Assembly (NCBI GenBank): GCA_902609855.1
Contig: CACLTL010000003.1
Location: 48,001 to 112,000, forward strand
Origin: an uncultured Pelagibacteraceae bacterium
GTDB lineage: Bacteria; Pseudomonadota; Alphaproteobacteria; Pelagibacterales; Pelagibacteraceae
Direction: 5' to 3'
DNA: 64,000 nt
Shown here: piece by piece, positions 48,131 to 57,349 of the stretch
Layout of the letters: every line of letters begins with the position of its first letter
Numbering within the stretch: the first letter of the stretch is position 1
Program-made: the position numbers and the translations under genes
The notes under the pieces: generated by a model
Databases searched by the model: none
Told to the model about the DNA's origin: nothing
The model's input: only the letters and a program-made list of their open reading frames with translations

Positions 48131-50050
48131 TTAGTTTAATGGCAACTTATTTGAGGCAAGCATATTTTTTATCAAATCATCTCTTTTCATAGTTTCTTGT
48201 TTATCAGAACCTAGCTTTCTAACCGTAACTGTATTTTCTGCAACTTCTTTTTTCCCGCAAACAATGATGTAAGGGACTTTCGCCAATGAATGTTCTCTTA
48301 CTTTATAATTTATTTTTTCATTTCTTAAATCCATCTCACATTTTATACCTTCTTTGAATAAATCTTTAAATAACTTTTTTACATAATCATTATTCTCCTC
48401 TGCTATTGGACACACAACAGCTTGTGCTGGTGAAAGCCAAAAAGGCAACTTGCCGGCATAGTTTTCAATTAATATTCCAATAAATCTCTCTAAAGATCCA
48501 AAGAGTGCTCGGTGAAGCATAACTGGAACTTTTTTGTTACCATTTTTAGCAACATAAGATGCACCTAATCTATTAGGTAAATTTAAGTCTACTTGTAGAG
48601 TTCCGCATTGCCAATCTCTTCCAATTGCATCCCTCAAAACAAATTCAATTTTAGGACCATAGAAAGCTCCCTCGCCTTTATTAATTGTATATTCAAGATT
48701 AGATTGTTTGATCGCAGCGAGCAGTGCCGCCTCAGATTTATCCCAAACGTTATCATCTCCAACTCTCTTCTCGGGTCTATCAGAATATTTCAAGATAACA
48801 TTTTCAAAACCTAAATCTTTATAAATTTCTAAAATTAAATTTGTGACTGATAATGACTCCTCTGTAATTTGTTCATCTGTACAAAATATGTGAGCATCAT
48901 CTTGCGTAAATGCTCTTACCCTTAGTAAACCATGTAAAGCTCCGGACGGTTCATATCTATGTACTTTGCCGAATTCAGATAACTTTAAAGGTAAGTCTCT
49001 ATAACTTTTCAAACCCTGATTAAAAACTTGAACACAGCCAGGGCAATTCATAGGCTTAACCGCAAAAATTTTTTCATCAGGCGTTTCAGATGTAAACATG
49101 TGTTCTCCGAATTTTTCCCAGTGGCCAGATTTTTCCCAAAGTGTTTTATCTAAAAGTTCAGGTGTATTAATTTCTTTGTAGCCAGCAAGTCTTTGTTTTG
49201 CTCGCATGTATTCTACGAGCCTTTGGAATAATAGCCATCCTTTTTCATGCCAGAATACCGCGCCTGGGCTTTCTTCTCTAAAGTGAAAAAGGTCCATTTC
49301 TTTGCCTAGTTTTCTATGATCCCTTTTTTCTGCTTCTTCTAAGCGATGTAAATAATCATCAAGCTCTTTTTTAGTACTCCAACAAGTGCCATAAATTCTT
49401 TGAAGCATTTCATTATTGGAGTCACCCCTCCAATATGCTCCTGATACTTTTGTTAATTTGAACGCTTTACCAATTTTTCCAGATGTAGCTAGATGTGGCC
49501 CTCTACATAAATCGTGCCACGTATCTCCATGGTGATAAATTGATAATTCTTCATTTTCCGGTATGCTTTCTATAATTTCTGCTTTGTACTTTTCTCCAAT
49601 TTTTTTGAAATGTTTTATAGCATCGCTTCTTTTCCAAACTTCTCTTTTAGTTTTTACATCTCTGTCAATTATTTCTGACATTTTTTTTTCAATCTTATTT
49701 AAATCATCGCTGGTGAAAGACTCTTTTCTTGCAAAATCATAATAGAAACCATTCTCTATAACTGGTCCTATTGTGACTTGAGTACCAGGGAATAATTCTT
49801 GAACTGCCATTGCCATTATATGAGCAGCATCATGTCTGATTACCTCTAAGCCCTCTTTATCTTTAGGTGTAATAATCCTAACTTTTGCATCTTTCGTTAT
49901 TTGATGACTTAGATCTTTTAAGTCTCCATCAACTTCCATAATTAATGCGGTTTTTTCGAGAGACTTGCTAATTTTTTTTGTTAAATCGAATCCATTAATT
50001 GATTTCTCAAAATCTATTTTTTTTCCGTCTAGTAATTGAATTTGAGGCAT
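48131..50050 (-). CDS. thrS: Threonyl-tRNA synthetase
   Basis: A 639-residue class II synthetase with all domains: an N-terminal TGS domain (about 1-62), an editing domain with HDAAHIMAMAVQELFPG and the CRGPHL segment, and a catalytic core with the zinc ligand in KPMNCPGCVQVF, RVRAFTQDDAHIFC and AFYGPKIEFVLRDAIGRDWQCGTLQVD. The anticodon domain is C-terminal. One-base TAATG overlap with the upstream glycosyltransferase; infC follows immediately. Confidence 0.98.
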   Translation of the reverse strand: MPQIQLLDGKKIDFEKSINGFDLTKKISKSLEKTALIMEVDGDLKDLSHQITKDAKVRIITPKDKEGLEVIRHDAAHIMAMAVQELFPGTQVTIGPVIENGFYYDFARKESFTSDDLNKIEKKMSEIIDRDVKTKREVWKRSDAIKHFKKIGEKYKAEIIESIPENEELSIYHHGDTWHDLCRGPHLATSGKIGKAFKLTKVSGAYWRGDSNNEMLQRIYGTCWSTKKELDDYLHRLEEAEKRDHRKLGKEMDLFHFREESPGAVFWHEKGWLLFQRLVEYMRAKQRLAGYKEINTPELLDKTLWEKSGHWEKFGEHMFTSETPDEKIFAVKPMNCPGCVQVFNQGLKSYRDLPLKLSEFGKVHRYEPSGALHGLLRVRAFTQDDAHIFCTDEQITEESLSVTNLILEIYKDLGFENVILKYSDRPEKRVGDDNVWDKSEAALLAAIKQSNLEYTINKGEGAFYGPKIEFVLRDAIGRDWQCGTLQVDLNLPNRLGASYVAKNGNKKVPVMLHRALFGSLERFIGILIENYAGKLPFWLSPAQAVVCPIAEENNDYVKKLFKDLFKEGIKCEMDLRNEKINYKVREHSLAKVPYIIVCGKKEVAENTVTVRKLGSDKQETMKRDDLIKNMLASNKLPLN

Positions 50051-51207
50051 TAATTTTTAATTAATTTTTTATATTCTTTTAAATTAGATTGGCACATTAT
50101 TTCAACATCAAATTTTTTAGTAATATTTTTTCTACCCTCATTTCCCATTAATTTTAATTCATCTGGTGATAATTGAATAACAGTATTTAAACTTTTAGCA
50201 AGTTCTCTAGGGTCATCATGCTTGTACAAAAAGCCAGTTTTTTTATTAATAACTGTTTCTTTAGAACCACCAATATTACTTGCAATTATCGGTTTATTCA
50301 TAGACTGGGCTTCAACTGCTACTCTTCCAAATGCCTCTGGTTCAATTGAAGATGAAACTACAACATCTGCTAAAGAATAGGCTAAGGGCATCTCTTTACA
50401 GTGAGGAATAAATTTTACTTTTTTATTTAAACTATATCTTTGAACTAGATTTTCTAATTTTTTTGAATATACTTTTCTACCTTGATCTGATCCAAGTATT
50501 ATTGCTTGAAAATTATTAACATTATAATCCTCTATTAAAATATTAAGTGACTCAATGAACTTTTCTTGTCCTTTCCAATAAGTAAGCCTTCCAGGCAAAA
50601 GTATAGTAAATACATTAGAAGATAAATTCCATTCTTGTTTAAGCTTTTCATGTTTTAATGCAGATATATTTTTTGCATTAAAATAATCAATATTTATACC
50701 TCTAAAAATTACCCTTAGTTTTTTTTCTTTAGTTAGATATTCACCGTAATTCTCATTAATATGATCAAAAATAAAATTTGAACCAGCTATTGTTAGTTTT
50801 GCTCTTAACATCACGCTATTGTAAAATTTTTTAAAATTACTCTTAAAATTATAAGTTCCATGAAACGTGGTAACAAAAACTCTTCTTGTTATAAGTGATG
50901 CAAAATAGCATGACCATGCAGGTGCTCGACTTCTTGCATGAATAATATTTATTTTAAATAAGATAATATAAAAGGCCAAAACAAAAGTATTAAATAATAT
51001 TAGTAGTGGGTTTTTTGAATGAACTGGTAACCTGATTAATTTTACCTTATCTTTTTTAATAAACTTTAATAGTTCTCCCCCAGAAGTAGCTAAAAATGAA
51101 CCACAATCATTTTCTGACAAGAAATGAGCAATATCATAACAGCCTGTTTCTGCTCCTCCGTAACCAAGTTTTGGTATGACTTGTAGAACATTTATTTTAG
51201 TAGTCAT
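50050..51207 (-). CDS. Glycosyltransferase family 4
   Basis: A 385-residue GT-B enzyme. The N-terminal INVLQVIPKLGYGGAETGCYDIAHFL has the donor-site loop, RVFVTTFHGTYNF is typical, and FTILLPGRLTYWKGQEKFIES opens the second domain. ADVVVSSSIEPEAFGRVAVEAQSMNKPIIASNIGGSKE holds the E-x7-E motif. A hydrophobic stretch (about residues 65-85) may associate with the membrane. It heads the translation operon and may be involved in capsule or lipopolysaccharide synthesis. Confidence 0.9.
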   Translation of the reverse strand: MTTKINVLQVIPKLGYGGAETGCYDIAHFLSENDCGSFLATSGGELLKFIKKDKVKLIRLPVHSKNPLLILFNTFVLAFYIILFKINIIHARSRAPAWSCYFASLITRRVFVTTFHGTYNFKSNFKKFYNSVMLRAKLTIAGSNFIFDHINENYGEYLTKEKKLRVIFRGINIDYFNAKNISALKHEKLKQEWNLSSNVFTILLPGRLTYWKGQEKFIESLNILIEDYNVNNFQAIILGSDQGRKVYSKKLENLVQRYSLNKKVKFIPHCKEMPLAYSLADVVVSSSIEPEAFGRVAVEAQSMNKPIIASNIGGSKETVINKKTGFLYKHDDPRELAKSLNTVIQLSPDELKLMGNEGRKNITKKFDVEIMCQSNLKEYKKLIKN

Positions 51208-51243
51208 CTTAATTGTTATATAATAGCACTAAAATATTCACAT

Positions 51244-51999
51244 ATGAAAAAATTCAAATACTTAAAAATTTCAAAGACAAAAAAACTTAGATTTATAGAC
51301 AATTATTATAAAAAAAATCTCTATATTGTTTTTCTCCCTGGTTTTATGTCTGATATTGATGGGGAAAAACCTCAAGCCTTTAAAAAATATGCTGTAAAAA
51401 GTAAATTAGGTTTTTTAGCTATTGAGTATTCAGGACACGGTAAGTCATCGGGCAAATTTACAAAAGGAAATATAACCAAATGGTCTAATGATGCTAAGAA
51501 TTCGATTAAAAAAATTGTTAAAGAGAATAAATTTATACTTGTTGGTTCTAGCATGGGAGCATGGATCTCTTTAAACCAATTTAAATATTTTAAAAATCAA
51601 ATTGTGGGTTTTGTTGGTATAGGCTCAGCTCCTGAATTTCTTGAAAGATTAATGTGGAAAAAATTTCCAAAAAAAATTAAAAATGAAATTATTACTAAAG
51701 GATTAAGTGTTATTAAGAATGGGCAATATGAATATCCTATCACATTTCAGCTAATTAAAGATGGAAGAAAAAATAAAATCCTATCTAAAAAAATAAGATC
51801 TAGAATTAAAGTAACAATGATTCATGGCAGCAAAGATGAAGTTGTGCCAGTATTCTTTTCAAGAAAAGTTCTTTCAGTATTTCCAAATGCGCAAAAGAAG
51901 TTAGTAGTAATTAAAAACGGGGACCATAGTTTATCAAATCAAGTTCCCTTAAAAAAAATAATTAGAGAATTAGAAAGTGTTGTTAAAGATATAATTTAG
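51244..51999 (+). CDS. Alpha/beta hydrolase
   Basis: A 251-residue serine hydrolase. VFLPGFMSDIDGEKPQAFKKYA and IEYSGHGKSSGKF precede the nucleophile elbow GSSMGAW (Ser103). The acid is in HGSKDEVVP and the His in NGDHSLS. The pattern resembles the ABHD10-type mitochondrial thioesterases, whose closest bacterial relatives are alphaproteobacterial, but I infer that from memory of motifs. The last 30 bases overlap the convergent epimerase-like gene. Substrate unknown. Confidence 0.87.
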   Translation: MKKFKYLKISKTKKLRFIDNYYKKNLYIVFLPGFMSDIDGEKPQAFKKYAVKSKLGFLAIEYSGHGKSSGKFTKGNITKWSNDAKNSIKKIVKENKFILVGSSMGAWISLNQFKYFKNQIVGFVGIGSAPEFLERLMWKKFPKKIKNEIITKGLSVIKNGQYEYPITFQLIKDGRKNKILSKKIRSRIKVTMIHGSKDEVVPVFFSRKVLSVFPNAQKKLVVIKNGDHSLSNQVPLKKIIRELESVVKDII

Positions 52000-52848
52000 T
52001 CCCTCAACATAAGTTGGGTACTTTAATTTGTGATTAAAAAACTCTTTCATTTTTTTATTGTCTACTTTTTTTGAGTCTTTATAAAAATTTCTTAACATTT
52101 CGCTTTCAACTTCCTCGAGTTTTATTGAATTAGGTTTCTCTAGTTTTAGTAGTTTTGCACCGTAGGCTGCTACATCAATTTGCGAAGCAGGTTTATCATC
52201 ACAAATATTATAAATTTCATTATTTTTAAAATTATCTAGGGACTTAAATAAAATGTTAGCTATGTCCTCAACATGAATTCTTGAAAAAAAATGATTTTTT
52301 TTATCTACAATTTGCACTTTACCAGTTTTCAATCTTTTCAAAATATTAAACTCATTTGAATATATGCCTGCTAATCTAAAAATTTGAAGCGGATAATTTT
52401 TTTTATTCGATAAAGTTTTCCAGTTTTTTTCTGCTTCTAATCTACTTATCCCATTATCTGATGTAGGTTGAGTAGCGCTATCTTCATTAACCCATTCACC
52501 TTTATGATCCCCGTATACACTAGTTGCAGATAAATATGTAATCCATTTACAATTAATTATTTTTTTAAGATTTGTATCAAGGTAATTTGCTACAATATCT
52601 TTGCCATCAATAGGAGGAATAGAAACTAAAATGTAATTTGCTTCCTCTATTTCTTTTTTAATATATTTATCAAACTTGTCTTCGGCAAATTGGTACGAAT
52701 TTATTTTAATATTATTAAACTCTATCTGATGAGTTTCCTGTCTAGAAGTAACACTTAATTCGAAGTCTTTTTTTTCGTTAATTAATTTGTTTATGAAACT
52801 TTCTGCGACTTGGCCAAAGCCAAAGCAAAAGACTTTAGTTTTACTCAT
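51970..52848 (-). CDS. NAD(P)-dependent epimerase/dehydratase-like protein (YeeZ type)
   Basis: A 292-residue Rossmann protein. VFCFGFGQVAESFINKLI is the nucleotide-binding glycine motif, ILVSIPPIDG follows, and TYLSATSVYGDHKGEWVNEDSATQPTSDNGISRLEAEK carries the Ser/Tyr region; IFRLAGIYSNE and FSRIHVEDIANI are extended-SDR blocks. This matches the YeeZ-like group rather than a sugar-nucleotide epimerase of proven activity. Its ATG overlaps the gltB stop codon by one base. Confidence 0.87.
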   Translation of the reverse strand: MSKTKVFCFGFGQVAESFINKLINEKKDFELSVTSRQETHQIEFNNIKINSYQFAEDKFDKYIKKEIEEANYILVSIPPIDGKDIVANYLDTNLKKIINCKWITYLSATSVYGDHKGEWVNEDSATQPTSDNGISRLEAEKNWKTLSNKKNYPLQIFRLAGIYSNEFNILKRLKTGKVQIVDKKNHFFSRIHVEDIANILFKSLDNFKNNEIYNICDDKPASQIDVAAYGAKLLKLEKPNSIKLEEVESEMLRNFYKDSKKVDNKKMKEFFNHKLKYPTYVEGLNYIFNNTF

Positions 52849-55800
52849 TAACCTGCTTTCTTAGTATGTGATCTTAAACTAATAGGATTGTCTAACTTAT
52901 CAAGCATTTCTATCGGGCAAATTTGTTTAAATTTTTTGAGTTCATTATCAAAGTCATTTAATATTTTCTGAGCTATTTTTGAATTTGTTTCTTTGACAAA
53001 AGTATTTAAACTTTCTTTTAAAAAATTTTTCCAATAATCTGTTTCTATCTCTTGCCAGATAATTGAGGCTGGATTAACAAAATTTTCAAAATTATTTTTC
53101 TCATCATAAATAAAAGCCATACCACCAGTCATTCCTGCTCCAAAGTTGTCACCTACTTCTCCTAATATAATCGCTGTCCCTCCAGTCATGTATTCACATC
53201 CATGAGCTCCACATCCTTCAACTATCGAATGACTTCCAGAATTTCTAACTGCAAATCTCTCTCCAGCTTGTCCTGATGCAAATAATTTCCCTGAGGTTGC
53301 TCCATATAGAACAGTGTTTCCTATTATTGTATTTTCATTAGAAACTAGTGAGCTTTTTGGAGACGGATAAACAACAATCGTTCCTCCAGATAATCCTTTA
53401 CCCACATAATCGTTACAATCTCCCTCAACAGTGAGTTTGACCCCTTTAGTCAAAAAAGCACCTAGAGACTGTCCTGCAGATCCCTCTAGCTTAATATGAA
53501 CAGTGTTTTCTGCCAATTTATTATTTCCAAATTGTTTGTAAATATGATGAGATAACTTTGTTCCTACAGACCTTGATGTGTTTTCTATTTCATAATTAAA
53601 CTTGTTTTCTGAATTAGTTTTAATCTTATTTTTTATATCAGACCAAATTTTTTCATCGAGAGTGTCCGGTACTTTATTAATGTGTTTATCTTTACAATAT
53701 CTAAGATTTTCACCCGGATCCGCTTGAACTAATAGTGGATTTAAATCTAAATCGTCTAAATTAGATGCACCTTTATTTACTTGCCTTAATAAATCTGTTC
53801 TTCCAATAATTTCATTAATTGATTTAAATCCTAAGGAGGCAAGTATTTCTCTTACTTCAGTTGCTGCAAATTTAAATAAATTAACAACTTTCTCTGGAGT
53901 GCCGGTAAACTTTTCGCGTAATGCTTCATCTTGGCTACAAACTCCAACCGGACAAGTATTAGAATGACATTGTCTTACCATAATACATCCCATTGCAACT
54001 AAAGATGAAGTTCCCATCCCGTACTCTTCTGCTCCCATCATAGCTGCCATAACGATATCTCTTCCAGTTTTTAATCCACCGTCTGTTCTTAACGTAACGT
54101 TATGTCTTAAATTATTTAACGTGAGTATCTGGTTTGCTTCAGTTAAACCCATCTCCCAAGGTATACCAGCATACTTAATGCTTGTTTGCGGGCTTGCGCC
54201 TGTCCCACCTGAGTGTCCTGAAATTAAAATTATATCAGCTTTTGCTTTGGCAACTCCTGCAGCTATTGTCCCAATTCCAGTTGATGCGACCAACTTAACT
54301 CCAACTCTTGCGCCAGGATTGATTTGTTTTAAATCATAAATTAATTGTGCTAAGTCCTCTATTGAATAAATATCGTGATGTGGTGGTGGTGATATTAAAG
54401 TAACACCTGGCGTTGAATGCCTCAATCTAGCAATTTCCTCCGTTACCTTAAAACCTGGCAGCTGTCCGCCTTCACCCGGTTTAGCGCCTTGAGCAATTTT
54501 TATTTCTATTTCATTAGCATTATTTAAATAATCTACAGTAACTCCAAATCTTGCAGAGGCAATTTGTTTTACCCTTGAGTTTGCGCTATCTCCATTAGGA
54601 AGTGTCTTAAACCTTTTAGCATCCTCACCACCTTCTCCACTACATGAGGCTCCTTTAATTCTGTTCATTCCCATTGCTAAAGTTTCGTGAGCCTCTGCTG
54701 ATAATGCTCCATGAGACATACTTCCACTACCAAATCGTTTCAAAATTTCCTCTATAGGCTCTACCTCATTTATGCTGATTGGTTTTCTTTGCTTTTTAAA
54801 TTCTAACAAGTCTCTAATATTAATTGGAGGCAAATTATGAATTCCAGTTGAATACTTTTTATACAATTCGTATGAACCACTTCCAACAGCACTTTGTAAT
54901 AAATGAATTAGTTTTCCTTGATATTGATGATCTTCTCCACTTTTTCTATATCTATATAAACCGCCTATAGGTAAAGTGTATATATTTTTTGCATTAAATT
55001 TTTCATGAAGTTCTTTAATCTTTTTCTCAATTCCGATTATACCTATTCCTGAAATTCTTGAAGACATGCCAGGAAAGTAATCTGAAACAATTGCTCTACT
55101 TAAACCTACTGCTTCAAAATTACATCCACCTCTGTATGAACTTATTACTGATATTCCCATCTTTGACATAATTTTTAAAAGTCCGGCATCAATCGATTTT
55201 TTATATTTACTAACACATGTTTGAAAATCTGATTTACCAAATAGTTTTTTTTCAAATCTTTGGTGTATGCTATCTATTGCTAAATATGGATTTACTGTTG
55301 TAGCGCCAACTCCTATTAAAATTGCAAAGGAATGTGTGTCCATTGCATCAGAACATTCAACATTCAAAGAACAGTAACCTCGTAAACCATGTTTTACTAG
55401 GTGAGAGTGAACCGCTCCTACAGTTAATATACTTGGAATACTAGCTTTTTGAGCTGTGATATTTTTATCAGATAATACTAAACAAGTACTTCCTTCTCTA
55501 ACAGCTGTTTCTGCTTCTTCTCTTATTAATTCTATTCTATCTTTAAGAGATCCATCAATGTCAAAAGTACAGTCAATTATTTTTACTTTTTTTGAAAAAA
55601 ATTTTTTAAATTTCTTTAGTTGTGAGTTAGTTAGTATTGGGCTATCTAAAACATAAATATTTTCTTCGGTTAAATTATCAAAATCTAAAATATTACCTAG
55701 ATTTCCAAATCTTGTTTTTAAACTCATCACTTTATTTTCTCTGAGAGAATCTATTGGTGGATTGGTCACTTGACTGAAATTTTGTCTAAAATAATGTGAG

Positions 55801-57344
55801 ACAGGTCTAAAATGACTTGATAAAACTGCTACTGGTGTGTCGTCACCCATTGATCCTGATGCTTCTTTACCCTCCTCGGCCATAGGATGGAGTATCAACT
55901 CCAAATCCTCTATGCTTAGTCCTGACAAGTACTGTCTTTTTCTTAAGTCTTCACTTAAAAAGTTTGGCTTTTCATCTTCAGATGAAATTTTTTTCTCTAA
56001 ATCAATAATTTGTTTACTATATTTTTTATAATCTTTAGCTAAAAGATCTTTTATTTCTTTATCTTTAAATAATTTTCCTTTTTTTAAATCGATTGCAATT
56101 ATTTGACCTGGACCAAGTTTTCCTTTCTCAATGATATTTTCTTCTGGAATTTTTATCATTCCAGTTTCTGATCCTACAAAAAATAAATCATCAGAGGTAA
56201 TTGAATATCTAAGAGGCCTTAATCCATTTCTATCAGATGAAGCCAATACCCACTTAGCATCAGTTGCACAAATTGCAGCTGGGCCATCCCATGGTTCTAT
56301 CGTACTATTTAGAAAATTAAATAAGTCTTGGTGATTTTTTGGAACTGTTTTGCTTCTCTTTGACCATGAGTCTGGAATCATCATCAATTTAATTAATGGG
56401 GCTAATTTTCCTGAATGAGTTAAAAGTTCAAAAACATTATCAAGCGCGCCCGAGTCAGAGGAGCTTCTAATAACTGGCTTTAAATTTTTAACATTTTTAA
56501 AAAGCGGACTGGACATGTCTTGTTCATGAATTTTCATCCAGTTTATATTTCCTTTTACTGTATTAATCTCACCATTGTGTGCTAATGTTCTAAAAGGTTG
56601 AGCTAAATCCCAACTAGGAAAAGTATTTGTTGAATATCTTTGATGAAAAATCGCAAATCTTGAGGTCAATTTTTCGTCATCTAGATCTGGATAGAACTCC
56701 GATAACATTTCAGCTAAAAACATACCTTTATAAACAATAGATCTTGAACTGAAAGAACAGATGTAAAAATCTTTTATTTGTTTATCTCTTGCATCTTTTT
56801 CAATTTTTTTTCTTGTTTCGAATAAATCTCTCTCAAGATCATTAGTTTGCAATGTCTCATTTTTTTTGAACATTACTTGAGCAATTTCTGGACGATTTTG
56901 CTCAGCTGTTTTGCCTAAAACGCTAGGATTGATTGGAACTTGTCTCCAACCATAAATATAATAATTTTCTGCTAATAAAGCAGACTCAATTATTTCTCTA
57001 CATTTTTCTTGTTCAGAATAATCTGTTCTTGGAAGAAAAACCATTCCAACACAAATTCTTTTGTTTTCATCAAGAGTATGTCCAGTTGACAAAATTTTTT
57101 CTTTAAAGAAATCGGGAGCAATTTCGATTTGAATTCCTGCTCCATCACCGGATTTTCCATCCGCATCCACGGCGCCTCTGTGCCATATAGCTTTTAACGC
57201 TTCGATACCGTACTCAACGATTTTTCTAGATTTTTTTCCATTTGTAGATGCAATTAAGCCCACACCGCATGCATCGTGTTCCATCTCTGAAGAATAATTA
57301 AAACTTTTTTCTAAAATTTTTCTATTTTCTTTATAATTTTTCAT
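52848..57344 (-). CDS. gltB: Glutamate synthase (NADPH) large subunit
   Basis: A 1498-residue GOGAT alpha subunit. The Ntn-type amidotransferase domain should become active after removal of residues 1-25, exposing Cys26 in MEHDACGVGLIAS. The central domain and FMN-binding synthase domain (GAKPGEGGQLPGFKVTEEIARLRHSTPGVTLISPPPHHDIYSIEDLAQLI) follow, and the 3Fe-4S cluster cysteines are in VRQCHSNTCPVGVC. The GXGXG beta-helix domain is C-terminal. It transfers the glutamine amide to 2-oxoglutarate, the main route for ammonia assimilation. gltD is upstream by five bases. Confidence 0.98.
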   Translation of the reverse strand: MKNYKENRKILEKSFNYSSEMEHDACGVGLIASTNGKKSRKIVEYGIEALKAIWHRGAVDADGKSGDGAGIQIEIAPDFFKEKILSTGHTLDENKRICVGMVFLPRTDYSEQEKCREIIESALLAENYYIYGWRQVPINPSVLGKTAEQNRPEIAQVMFKKNETLQTNDLERDLFETRKKIEKDARDKQIKDFYICSFSSRSIVYKGMFLAEMLSEFYPDLDDEKLTSRFAIFHQRYSTNTFPSWDLAQPFRTLAHNGEINTVKGNINWMKIHEQDMSSPLFKNVKNLKPVIRSSSDSGALDNVFELLTHSGKLAPLIKLMMIPDSWSKRSKTVPKNHQDLFNFLNSTIEPWDGPAAICATDAKWVLASSDRNGLRPLRYSITSDDLFFVGSETGMIKIPEENIIEKGKLGPGQIIAIDLKKGKLFKDKEIKDLLAKDYKKYSKQIIDLEKKISSEDEKPNFLSEDLRKRQYLSGLSIEDLELILHPMAEEGKEASGSMGDDTPVAVLSSHFRPVSHYFRQNFSQVTNPPIDSLRENKVMSLKTRFGNLGNILDFDNLTEENIYVLDSPILTNSQLKKFKKFFSKKVKIIDCTFDIDGSLKDRIELIREEAETAVREGSTCLVLSDKNITAQKASIPSILTVGAVHSHLVKHGLRGYCSLNVECSDAMDTHSFAILIGVGATTVNPYLAIDSIHQRFEKKLFGKSDFQTCVSKYKKSIDAGLLKIMSKMGISVISSYRGGCNFEAVGLSRAIVSDYFPGMSSRISGIGIIGIEKKIKELHEKFNAKNIYTLPIGGLYRYRKSGEDHQYQGKLIHLLQSAVGSGSYELYKKYSTGIHNLPPINIRDLLEFKKQRKPISINEVEPIEEILKRFGSGSMSHGALSAEAHETLAMGMNRIKGASCSGEGGEDAKRFKTLPNGDSANSRVKQIASARFGVTVDYLNNANEIEIKIAQGAKPGEGGQLPGFKVTEEIARLRHSTPGVTLISPPPHHDIYSIEDLAQLIYDLKQINPGARVGVKLVASTGIGTIAAGVAKAKADIILISGHSGGTGASPQTSIKYAGIPWEMGLTEANQILTLNNLRHNVTLRTDGGLKTGRDIVMAAMMGAEEYGMGTSSLVAMGCIMVRQCHSNTCPVGVCSQDEALREKFTGTPEKVVNLFKFAATEVREILASLGFKSINEIIGRTDLLRQVNKGASNLDDLDLNPLLVQADPGENLRYCKDKHINKVPDTLDEKIWSDIKNKIKTNSENKFNYEIENTSRSVGTKLSHHIYKQFGNNKLAENTVHIKLEGSAGQSLGAFLTKGVKLTVEGDCNDYVGKGLSGGTIVVYPSPKSSLVSNENTIIGNTVLYGATSGKLFASGQAGERFAVRNSGSHSIVEGCGAHGCEYMTGGTAIILGEVGDNFGAGMTGGMAFIYDEKNNFENFVNPASIIWQEIETDYWKNFLKESLNTFVKETNSKIAQKILNDFDNELKKFKQICPIEMLDKLDNPISLRSHTKKAG

Positions 57345-57349
57345 AAAAA

